Shown here piece by piece: positions 49,372 to 57,255 of a stretch of DNA of 64,000 nucleotides. The notes beneath the pieces are model-generated. The model ran no database searches, was not told where the DNA came from, and saw only the letters and a program-made list of their open reading frames with translations. The stretch lies in assembly GCF_014635725.1 (NCBI RefSeq), contig NZ_BMDJ01000011.1, positions 62,001 through 126,000 on the forward strand, read 5' to 3'. The DNA is from Pedobacter mendelii (GTDB taxonomy: Bacteria; Bacteroidota; Bacteroidia; Sphingobacteriales; Sphingobacteriaceae). Position numbers and translations under genes: made by a program. Position 1 is the stretch's first letter; each line of letters starts with the position of its first letter.

Positions 49372-50027
49372 TGGCAACTGCTCAGCAAATTCGAAAAGCA
49401 TATCTTGATTATGTTTTAACCAACAATGAAAAACCGAAATCGGTTTATGTTTTTGTTAAAAAACTCAAAATTACAGAAGCCGAATTTTATCAATTTTATG
49501 CTTCTTTCGAAAGTATTGAAAAAAACATTTGGTTCGAATTAACGTTCGAAACCATTACAAAAATTAAAGAACAAGAGGTTTGGCCTCAATATTCTGCAAG
49601 AGAAAAAATGCTTTCATTTTTTTATAGCTACGCCGAAAATTTAAAGAATGAAAGAAGTTATGTTATTTATAGCTTGAAAAACCATAAAAGTAAATTTTCT
49701 ACACCTAACGTACTTGCCGGCGTAAAACCAATCTTCGAAAATTTTGCAGAAGATATTATATCAGAGGGATTAGAAAGTGGCGAATTAGCTGAACGCAGGT
49801 TTTTAAGTAAAAGATATAAAGATGCTTTATGGATTCAATTTGCTTTTATATTAAACTTTTGGATACATGATGATAGCAATGATTTCGAAAAAACAGACGA
49901 AGCAATTGAAAAGGGTATTAATGTTACCTTCGATTTGTTTCAACACTCTCCTATTGATAACTTATTTGAATACGGAAAATTTTTAAGCAGAAATGGCAAA
50001 TTTGCAAACAACATGGGTTTTAACTAA
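49371..50027 (+). CDS. TetR-family transcriptional regulator
   Basis: Regulator of 218 residues. The HTH is atypical but placed as in TetR proteins (residues ~4-50: IRKAYLDYVLTNNEKPKSVY, FVKKLKITEAEFYQFYASFE, where YxFYxSxE replaces the usual YYHFxSKE). The C-terminal helical domain (~80-218) would bind the ligand (LSFFYSYAENLKNERSYVIY; RYKDALWIQFAFILNFWIHD). It abuts the ABC1 kinase gene (stop at 50027, next start at 50028), so the two are coupled. A palindrome covers its start codon. Confidence 0.85.
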   Translation: MATAQQIRKAYLDYVLTNNEKPKSVYVFVKKLKITEAEFYQFYASFESIEKNIWFELTFETITKIKEQEVWPQYSAREKMLSFFYSYAENLKNERSYVIYSLKNHKSKFSTPNVLAGVKPIFENFAEDIISEGLESGELAERRFLSKRYKDALWIQFAFILNFWIHDDSNDFEKTDEAIEKGINVTFDLFQHSPIDNLFEYGKFLSRNGKFANNMGFN

Positions 50028-51335
50028 ATGAAAGAACAAAATAGTATTCCGGTAACAAAAGTAGAACGTTCCGCAAAATTTGTAAAAACTGGTTTTCAAA
50101 TCGGTGGAAATTACATTAAACATTACTCTAAGAAACTGTTCAATCCTGATATGGATAGAGAACAACTTAATGAAGATAATGCAACAGATATTTATAAATC
50201 TTTAAGTGAGCTTAAAGGTAGTGCATTAAAAATTGCGCAAATGTTAAGTATGGACAAAAATATACTTCCAAAATCTTACGTTGATAAATTTACTCAATCT
50301 CAATATAATGCACCTCCTCTTTCGGGGCCACTAATTGTAAGAACTTTTACCAAAAACTTTGGTAAAACACCTGAACAGATATATGATACTTTTAATATAA
50401 ATTCTACCAATGCGGCATCAATTGGTCAGGTTCATCAAGCAACATTAAAAAGCAAAAAACTTGCTGTAAAAATTCAATATCCTGGTGTTGGCGATAGCAT
50501 TTCTTCAGATCTAAGACTGGTAAAACCTTTCGCGTTCCGTTTGTTGGGCATGTCTGAAAAGGAATTAAACATTTATATTAAAGAAGTTGAAGAAAGACTA
50601 TTGGAAGAAACCGATTATGAATTAGAAGTTAAGCGTTCTATAGAATTCTCTGAAGCCTGTAAAAATTTAGATAATGTAGTTTTCCCGAAATACTATCCAG
50701 AATTATCAGGAAAACGAATTATATCCATGGATTGGATTGAAGGTTTGCATCTAAAAGAATTTTTACAAACAAATCCTTCACAAGCATTAAGAAATAAAAT
50801 TGGCCAAGCCCTTTGGGACTTTTATAACTTCCAACAGCACGAATTAAGAGCCGTTCACGCAGATCCACACCCTGGTAATTTTATGATTACTCCTGATGAA
50901 AAATTAGGTGTAATAGATTTTGGCTGTATAAAAGAAATGCCAGAGGATTTTTACTATCCTTTCTTTTCACTAATTTCTACTGATGTTATTAAAGATAAAG
51001 CGAAAACGCTTGATGCTTTCAGAAAGTTGGATATGATACATAAAGATGATACTGATGCACAGGTTGAATTTTACTACAAATCGTACAAAGAAATGATTGA
51101 ACTTTTTGCAAAGCCATATATAAATGAATCATTTGATTTTAGTAAAAATGAATTTTTCGAAAGACTTTACGAATATGGAGAGAAAATCTCCAAAATGCCT
51201 GAATTTAAACAAGCCAGAGGAGTTAAACATTTTATTTATGTAAATAGAACCAACTTCGGTTTATATACAATTTTGCATGAATTAAAGGCTGTTGTTAAAA
51301 CAGATACATTTAAACCTTCTTTAAATATATCTTAA
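50028..51335 (+). CDS. ABC1/UbiB-family atypical kinase (AarF)
   Basis: Atypical protein-kinase-like ATPase of 435 residues, the family linked to ubiquinone/menaquinone or lipid homeostasis. It contains the N-terminal KxGQ-type helix (LSELKGSALKIAQMLSMDKN), the Ala-rich ATP loop SIGQVHQATLKSKKLAVKIQ (AAS in place of a Gly-rich loop), ELEVKRSIEFSEACKNL, and the catalytic core HADPHPGNFMITPDEKLGVI with DFG at VIDFGCIK. All key residues are present. It follows the TetR gene directly. The 3' end overlaps the convergent receiver gene by 4 bp. Unlike classical UbiB, no quinone-synthesis genes are nearby. Confidence 0.9.
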   Translation: MKEQNSIPVTKVERSAKFVKTGFQIGGNYIKHYSKKLFNPDMDREQLNEDNATDIYKSLSELKGSALKIAQMLSMDKNILPKSYVDKFTQSQYNAPPLSGPLIVRTFTKNFGKTPEQIYDTFNINSTNAASIGQVHQATLKSKKLAVKIQYPGVGDSISSDLRLVKPFAFRLLGMSEKELNIYIKEVEERLLEETDYELEVKRSIEFSEACKNLDNVVFPKYYPELSGKRIISMDWIEGLHLKEFLQTNPSQALRNKIGQALWDFYNFQQHELRAVHADPHPGNFMITPDEKLGVIDFGCIKEMPEDFYYPFFSLISTDVIKDKAKTLDAFRKLDMIHKDDTDAQVEFYYKSYKEMIELFAKPYINESFDFSKNEFFERLYEYGEKISKMPEFKQARGVKHFIYVNRTNFGLYTILHELKAVVKTDTFKPSLNIS

Positions 51336-51688
51336 GTATTCTTTTTTACAACATCAACCATGTGATCGATATCAAACGGCTTTTGAATATAATCATCTGC
51401 TTTACTTTCTTCGGCAATTTGTTGTAGTTTATCTGATGTAGAAGTCAAAACAGCCGATACATCTTCAGTTTTAGGATCTGATTTTAATTCTTTAACAATC
51501 TTTGAACCTTTTTTAGTTCCTTTAATATGGTCATCAATAACAACTACATCCGGTTCAATCTCATCAATTTTATCAATTGGTTCGATTGTTAATGATGCGG
51601 TTACCTCAAATCCTTCTTCTTCCAATACCTGGTCCATAATATCCAGTATATCTTTGTTATCCTGGACAAGAACAACTTTTTTCTTCAT
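51332..51688 (-). CDS. Single-domain receiver protein (CheY-like)
   Basis: Receiver domain only, 118 residues from the ATG at 51688 (MKKKVVLVQDNKDILDI); a longer start at 51742 is rejected because the extra residues are unlike receivers. Likely phospho-acceptor is Asp52 in VVVIDDHIKG, with the switch Thr in VLTSTSD and the lysine in YIQKPFD. The usual first acidic pair (DD or ED) is replaced by QDN, so metal binding may be weakened. No kinase is adjacent and no output domain exists; it may act in a phosphorelay or be controlled without phosphorylation. Confidence 0.88.
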   Translation of the reverse strand: MKKKVVLVQDNKDILDIMDQVLEEEGFEVTASLTIEPIDKIDEIEPDVVVIDDHIKGTKKGSKIVKELKSDPKTEDVSAVLTSTSDKLQQIAEESKADDYIQKPFDIDHMVDVVKKNT

Positions 51689-51854
51689 AAGATTTTCTAG
51701 CTTAATTTTTTTACAAAGATAGCAAAAAGGATAAATACGCAATTAAACCATAATTAAATTTCAATTGCGTGAAAATTATTTCCTGTTTGTCTGTTTTTTA
51801 AACCTGTTCGTCGATTAGTTACATGTGCTTGTATAAAAATGGATTATTTGCTGC

Positions 51855-51877
51855 AACGTTTTTCCGTTAGCTGCGTC
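51855..51877 (+). promoter_or_regulatory. Candidate ECF sigma promoter upstream of the head-GIN protein
   Basis: AAC (51855-51857, within GCAACGTTTTT) and CGTC (51874-51877, within GCGTCTTA) are 16 bp apart, the classic core pattern of extracytoplasmic-function sigma factors. Transcription would begin ~8 bp later, giving a ~60-nt leader to the ATG at 51945. No ECF sigma gene lies in this window. Confidence 0.45.
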
Positions 51878-51944
51878 TTATCTACAAAACAAGTTTAAAA
51901 AAATATAAATAACTAATTAACAAATAATTATAAATAACAGCATT

Positions 51945-52547
51945 ATGAAAACCTCAATCAAAAACCTAATCGCAACATCATTAACAGCTATCGTTATAAC
52001 TTCAGCTGCTTTTACAACAAGTGTATTGGCTACAGAAAAAAATCCAATAACTAAAGAATCATCTACAAGCTTTAAAAAAATTATAGTTAAAGGAAATGTA
52101 GAAGTAACGCTTATACAAAGACAAACTGAAGGTGTTAGCTATTCAGATGATAACACAGGTAAAGCAAAAATTACTCAAGAAGGGAATACATTAAAAATTA
52201 GCTCTACAGATAGGGATGTAAGTAAGCTCACTGTATATGTAAACGACCTTTACAGAATCGAAGCTTCAGAAAACGCAGTAGTAAAAACCAATGGTAAATT
52301 AAAATCAAAGTATTTGCAAATTTTCTTAAAAGACAATGCCTTTGCACAAATTACTTCTAATACAGAAGGTTTATATACCGTTATTAAAGATAATGCAGAT
52401 TTGAAATTAAGCGGTTCTACTGATAATCATACTTTGATTATGGGCAATACACAAAAGTTAACAATTGATAAATTTGCAGCTTTGAAAACCAATATCAGTT
52501 CTGTAGAATCAAGCGATGTCATTGAAACTGCTGCTTTGATAAAATAA
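51945..52547 (+). CDS. Secreted head-GIN (DUF2807) protein
   Basis: Protein of 200 residues with a signal peptide (1-~30, ending VLATEK). The mature part is a beta-solenoid of the DUF2807 'head-GIN' type: FKKIIVKGNVEVTLIQRQTE, then short strands (LKISSTDRDVSKLTVYVNDL; YRIEASENAVVKTNGKL; YLQIFLKDNAFAQITSNTEG; LYTVIKDNADLKLSGST). These proteins are abundant on Bacteroidota cell surfaces and may be controlled by anti-sigma systems. The upstream ECF-type promoter agrees with that. A strong terminator follows. Confidence 0.85.
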   Translation: MKTSIKNLIATSLTAIVITSAAFTTSVLATEKNPITKESSTSFKKIIVKGNVEVTLIQRQTEGVSYSDDNTGKAKITQEGNTLKISSTDRDVSKLTVYVNDLYRIEASENAVVKTNGKLKSKYLQIFLKDNAFAQITSNTEGLYTVIKDNADLKLSGSTDNHTLIMGNTQKLTIDKFAALKTNISSVESSDVIETAALIK

Positions 52548-52566
52548 TTTCAACAGGTAATTATGT

Positions 52567-52596
52567 AAAAGCGATGAGGACAATCTTATCGCTTTT
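52567..52596 (+). terminator. Rho-independent terminator after the head-GIN gene
   Basis: AAAAGCGAT (52567-52575) / ATCGCTTTT (52588-52596) with inner GAG/CTT pairing, followed by TTTGTTTTG; 20 bp after the stop at 52547. Confidence 0.82.
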
Positions 52597-52680
52597 TTTG
52601 TTTTGAAGTAGTTATTTCTAAAATTGCGAACTTCAGTATTTCTTCAGATTCAGAAGGTAGCTTGCAGAAATTTATTTTAA

Positions 52681-54627
52681 ATGACTAATTTATTAAAAGG
52701 TAGATATTCTTTATTTTTTGCTTTTCTATCTTACTTTATTATATTCTCCTTAATTGTTAGAACAGTTCTTTTTATATCGGCGAGCCACCATACTGATTTT
52801 ACTTTATTTGAGATATTTAAGTTTTATATAACCGGATTATTCTTTGATATTGGCTCAGGGCTACTTATTACTATACCATACACAGTATTTTTATTTTTAA
52901 TCCCCGATAAGATTTATCACAAAAAATGGAATAAAATATTCACACCATTAGTATTTTTCTTTTTTTTAGTAATTACACTTTTCTCTTTTTTTGCAGAACT
53001 AACTTTTTGGCAGGAATTTGAAAGTAGATTTAATTTTATTGCGGTAGACTATCTAATTTATACTTATGAAGTAATTCATAACATAAACGAATCATACCCT
53101 ATACCATTACTCCTGGCTGGAATGTTGATAATTGCTATAGCAATAATCTTTTTCTTGTTCAAATTAAAAATTTTTAAACAAACTTTAGAAAGTTACTCAA
53201 CTTTAAAAACGCGTAGTATTACTTCTTCTTTTATTTTTATTGTAGCCATTTCATTTGGTTTATTTGTAAAAAACTCTTGGGCAGAGCAAGGAAATAATCA
53301 TTATTCCAATGAATTAGGTAAGGCAGGGATTTATTCCTTTTTTGCGGCTTTCAAAAATAATGAATTGAATTATCAAGATTTCTATAGCTTAATTAATGAT
53401 AAAAAAGCTTTCGAAATTATTAGAAATGAACTTAAAGAAACACAAAGTACTTTTTTGAATTCAGGCTTATCAATAAAAAGAAATATTAATAATAATAATG
53501 TTGCTTATAAGCCTAATATAATAACAATTACAATTGAGAGTTTAAGTGCAGATTTTTTGGCACATTATGGCAATAACCAGCACATTACTCCTTTTCTTGA
53601 CTCTATAGCAAACCATAGCATATTTTTCAGCAACATGTATGCAACAGGTACCCGAACAGTTCGTGGTATGGAGGCACTTACACTTTGTATTCCACCCACG
53701 CCCGGAAGCAGTATAGTTAGGCGAATGGATAATGAACATCTTTTTTCAGTAGGGCATGTTTTTAAAGATAAAGGTTATACAAATACTTTCTTCTATGGTG
53801 GTGATGGTTATTTTGATAATATGAACCATTTCTTTGGCAATAACGGCTATAACATTGTTGACAGAGGCCGAAAATTATTAAATGAAACTTATGATGGAAG
53901 CAGAACGATAATTCAGGATAAAGATGTGACATTTGAAAATGCATGGGGAATTTGTGATGAAGATATTTTTAATGTTGTAATAAATGATGCGGATAAGAAG
54001 TATAAATTACATCAGCTCTTCAACAATTTTATTATGACTACTTCGAATCACAGACCTTATACTTTTCCTGCTAATAAAATTAATCTTCCTCAAGGTACAC
54101 GTGAAGCAGCCGTTAGATATACTGATTATGCTATTGAAAAATTTATTGATAAAATAAAAATTAAGCCCTGGTTTAAAAACACAGTGATTATAATTGTTGC
54201 AGATCATTGTGCCAGTAGCGCAGGTAAAAACGAAATTGATATTTCTAAATATCAAATTCCATGCATGATTTTGAATTTAAAAAATACCAAAAATGCTAAT
54301 ATCAGCAAAATGACATCTCAAATTGATATTTTCCCAACACTTTGGGGGGTTTTAGGATGGAAATACACAAATGGTTTCTTCGGAAAAAATGTGCTTGATA
54401 GCAGCTACAAACCAAGGGTTGTTTTAGGTACTTACCAAAAATTAGGTTATATGCGAAACGATAGTTTGGTAATATTAAGTCCGCAGCGAAAGATAGATAG
54501 TTATATTTATGATAAAGGCAAAAACGAACAAAAGAAAGCCGATTTTTCGAAAGTATTTACAAATCAGGCAATTGCTAATTACCAAACCGCTTATGAACTT
54601 TTTAAAAATAATGGTTTAAAACAATAA
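52681..54627 (+). CDS. LTA synthase-family phosphoglycerol/sulfatase-type membrane enzyme
   Basis: Integral membrane enzyme of 648 residues. Five transmembrane helices (~12-33, 48-75, 86-108, 142-160, 180-197) precede an extracytoplasmic alkaline-phosphatase-fold domain (~278-570). Catalytic-type residues are visible: Glu286 in TITIESLSADFLAHYG, the nucleophile Thr ~324-326 in TGTRTVRGMEAL, and Asp508/His509 in VIIIVADHCASSAG. In Gram-negatives these LtaS-like enzymes transfer phosphoglycerol or phosphoethanolamine to lipids or glycans; the acceptor here is unknown. It lacks operon partners and ends at a two-way terminator. Confidence 0.9.
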   Translation: MTNLLKGRYSLFFAFLSYFIIFSLIVRTVLFISASHHTDFTLFEIFKFYITGLFFDIGSGLLITIPYTVFLFLIPDKIYHKKWNKIFTPLVFFFFLVITLFSFFAELTFWQEFESRFNFIAVDYLIYTYEVIHNINESYPIPLLLAGMLIIAIAIIFFLFKLKIFKQTLESYSTLKTRSITSSFIFIVAISFGLFVKNSWAEQGNNHYSNELGKAGIYSFFAAFKNNELNYQDFYSLINDKKAFEIIRNELKETQSTFLNSGLSIKRNINNNNVAYKPNIITITIESLSADFLAHYGNNQHITPFLDSIANHSIFFSNMYATGTRTVRGMEALTLCIPPTPGSSIVRRMDNEHLFSVGHVFKDKGYTNTFFYGGDGYFDNMNHFFGNNGYNIVDRGRKLLNETYDGSRTIIQDKDVTFENAWGICDEDIFNVVINDADKKYKLHQLFNNFIMTTSNHRPYTFPANKINLPQGTREAAVRYTDYAIEKFIDKIKIKPWFKNTVIIIVADHCASSAGKNEIDISKYQIPCMILNLKNTKNANISKMTSQIDIFPTLWGVLGWKYTNGFFGKNVLDSSYKPRVVLGTYQKLGYMRNDSLVILSPQRKIDSYIYDKGKNEQKKADFSKVFTNQAIANYQTAYELFKNNGLKQ

Positions 54628-54632
54628 ATAAA

Positions 54633-54656
54633 ATGGAGTTGATTGCTCCGCTCCAT
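54633..54656. terminator. Bidirectional terminator hairpin
   Basis: ATGGAG (54633-54638) / CTCCAT (54651-54656), with AATAAA- and -CTTATT flanks, between the LTA-synthase-like gene (stop 54627) and the GAF-protein gene (stop 54661). An alternative stem GGAG-TTGATTG-CTCC overlaps. It is modest in stability but well placed. Confidence 0.6.
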
Positions 54657-54660
54657 CTTA

Positions 54661-57063
54661 TTAATTCTCATTTAAATTCAAACTAAAATCTTCTAATTTC
54701 TCAGTTCCTAATTCTTTTGTTTTGTTTTTACTTAAATATTTAACGCCAACTCTTAGTGCTTTTAAGCCCGATACGCCTTGAAGTTCTTCTAAATCCAATT
54801 GCTCTAAATCATCATTTAATAAGCCTTGATCCTGAAGATATTTGATGTATTCGATGTATTCATTAGCTTCATCAGCATTAAAATAAACCATTGCAATTTT
54901 ATCAGGTTGGGTTAAACGTTCTGAAGTATCTTTTATCAATACTTTATCAATTCGTTTTTTCACAACTTCATACCTGATATTATAAGCACCTTCAACATCA
55001 AATCTTCTTTCATCGTTTCTAAAACTAATATCTATAGAATTTGAATGTATAAAAACTAATTGCGTAGTTTCTAAAGGTCTTGGCATTTCGCCAATTAAAC
55101 TTTTAGATAAACGTGCTATTTCTACCATTGAAGTAAGTTGCCACAATCGAATATTTTTTAAATAGAGCAAATCAAATGGTTTATTTGGTGCTATTTCCTG
55201 ACCGATATAAATATCATATTCAACACCGTCAGTTCTAAATTTAGCAAAATAACATGGGTAAGATGCCTGAAGATTTAGTTGAGCAGTTTCCAAATACTGA
55301 CTAACTTCCATGTTGATAGATTGCATTGAAACTTCGAGCTTTCTTCTATTTTCGTATGCTAATCCAGTTTCTGGTATAATCTCAGCAAAATAATCATCAA
55401 CAATTTCAGTGGTTTCAGGATGATTTAACTTAATAACCGAAAAGAATGGATAAACTTCTGCAGCCAAAAATTCGTTCAGAAGCATTTCTTCATTACTTGA
55501 TGCAACATTACTTATTCTAACAATCCAATCATTGCAGTTAAAAATTAGCTTATCAATAAGTTCTAAACGCACAAATTTTCTAATGCCTTTTAGTGTTTTA
55601 ATAATATTCAATAAATGAACATGCATGTCTTCTTTCAAAGCCTGATTACGTTCGGTTGTTGAATTTCTTATATCAACTGCACCAAATAAAGGATACATAT
55701 TTTTAAAAGTGATAGTTTCTATCTGTTTTTGTCTTTTATTATCCTTATTTTGCTGAATAAAATGCCAAACGGCTTCATTAAATTTCCATTGCACTGAAGG
55801 CTGTAAAGCTGTAAATTTATCCATTAAAACAGCATCCATTTTGGCATTAAATTCTTCTATACTATATTGAAATAATTGACCAATTAAAGGCACTGCAGGA
55901 CCTAATCTTGATAATAATTTATCATCAACCACAATTTCCTTACTAGAATAAACTTCTAACACGCCTGCTAATTGAGTGTTATAATACACTGGCAAAACTG
56001 AATAAGAACATACTCCTGCAGCTTTTAAAACACGCAGAAACGGATCTTTTAACATGTGATCTTCATTAATAGAACTCACAAAAATTGGACGAGGATCCTG
56101 TTTGTATTTCTCAACCAAAGCATAAAAAACTTCTTCTTCCATATTCGATGCTTTTGCTGAGTTAATAAGCATGCTTTGAGAAAAATCCTGATTATCAAAA
56201 ACCAGTTTATTATTTACAGTTAAAAATGGCATTAAGCCAAATTCTAGGTTGCCATTTCCACTTAGTGTTTTTAAAGCCTGAATAACATGATTATAGGCTT
56301 CCGTTTGATAATTATGATTAACTAAAGCATTTCTAATCCCTTCAATTGCATGCTGTAAAGTAACGTCCGTTATAGAAATTACACTAAAGCCTTCAAAAGT
56401 AAATTTCTTTAAAGGCACATGTTTATTCAAATAATCAATCTCTGTCCCTTCCTGAAAATGTTTAGCAAGAACCTCAAAATTGAGTTCAGGCAGTTTTCCT
56501 GAATGCTGAATATCTATAAATTGTGTATCGTTTTGAATATTATAATACTGGATTAATTTATTTTCAGGATTAACATGAGCGTATATAATATCATTTTTTA
56601 ATACTGAATTGAAACTGTAAAATCTATTTAAAATTAAATTATAGATAAATTTTAAATGCTTTATCTCCACGGGTTCACTATTATCCTTATTTACTTTAGA
56701 TTTAGGATCGTGATCTTTGAAAAACTGATAAAATGCATTTGTACTAAAAAAGATTTCATCAGGCACTGGTGTACTCAGTGCCCAAAATAATTCATTTTCA
56801 TTAGCCATTAAAGGCGTGAGTATAGTGAAAATTAATTCAAGTGTTTCCTTATGTTTTGATAATTCTTTTGTGCTTATATTTCCAAGTAAAGCATTCTCTT
56901 TCTCAATTTTTTCTAATAAAAACCTGTAAAACTCAGATTTAACAGTTTTTTCGGTTTTCAATCTATTTTTCAGGTAATTGACTAACGGTCTGAAAGATAA
57001 ATTTGATTTTACCTGGCAATTAATACATTCGTTTTTATGTATTTGTATTACATTGGTATTCAT
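54661..57063 (-). CDS. Large GAF-domain protein with a DIRNSTTERN cyclase-like motif
   Basis: Cytoplasmic protein of 800 residues. After an N-terminal ECINC cysteine pair and helical region (1-~250), a GAF-type domain spans ~270-400 (LPVYYNTQLAGVLEVYSSKE). A central module has FKNMYPLFGAVDIRNSTTER (~455-474), which resembles the conserved metal motif of class III nucleotide cyclases (VxFxDIxGST) though the rest of a cyclase domain is not clear. The C-terminal 250 residues are helical with strand insertions. It belongs to a Bacteroidota family of unknown function. No operon partner; a -7-like TATATTTG lies 54 bp upstream. Confidence 0.75.
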   Translation of the reverse strand: MNTNVIQIHKNECINCQVKSNLSFRPLVNYLKNRLKTEKTVKSEFYRFLLEKIEKENALLGNISTKELSKHKETLELIFTILTPLMANENELFWALSTPVPDEIFFSTNAFYQFFKDHDPKSKVNKDNSEPVEIKHLKFIYNLILNRFYSFNSVLKNDIIYAHVNPENKLIQYYNIQNDTQFIDIQHSGKLPELNFEVLAKHFQEGTEIDYLNKHVPLKKFTFEGFSVISITDVTLQHAIEGIRNALVNHNYQTEAYNHVIQALKTLSGNGNLEFGLMPFLTVNNKLVFDNQDFSQSMLINSAKASNMEEEVFYALVEKYKQDPRPIFVSSINEDHMLKDPFLRVLKAAGVCSYSVLPVYYNTQLAGVLEVYSSKEIVVDDKLLSRLGPAVPLIGQLFQYSIEEFNAKMDAVLMDKFTALQPSVQWKFNEAVWHFIQQNKDNKRQKQIETITFKNMYPLFGAVDIRNSTTERNQALKEDMHVHLLNIIKTLKGIRKFVRLELIDKLIFNCNDWIVRISNVASSNEEMLLNEFLAAEVYPFFSVIKLNHPETTEIVDDYFAEIIPETGLAYENRRKLEVSMQSINMEVSQYLETAQLNLQASYPCYFAKFRTDGVEYDIYIGQEIAPNKPFDLLYLKNIRLWQLTSMVEIARLSKSLIGEMPRPLETTQLVFIHSNSIDISFRNDERRFDVEGAYNIRYEVVKKRIDKVLIKDTSERLTQPDKIAMVYFNADEANEYIEYIKYLQDQGLLNDDLEQLDLEELQGVSGLKALRVGVKYLSKNKTKELGTEKLEDFSLNLNEN

Positions 57064-57116
57064 GAGTATATGTATATTATAGACGTAAAATTTAGTAAGT
57101 AAAAAATAATATTATA

Positions 57117-57124
57117 CAAATATA
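57117..57124 (-). promoter_or_regulatory. -7 box upstream of the GAF-protein gene
   Basis: CAAATATA on the plus strand reads TATATTTG on the minus strand, an exact TAnnTTTG, 54 bp before the start at 57063. A -33 TTG at the usual distance is not clear. Confidence 0.45.
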
Positions 57125-57255
57125 CAAACAGCAAAAATCAAAAATAGTCTGTATAACGTAATACTATTTTTACGTAGCATATTACCAATTTACGTTTAAA
57201 ACCTGAATGCAGTTTATAAAATCTAACTTTTATACTATTAAAAGTTTCTAAAATT

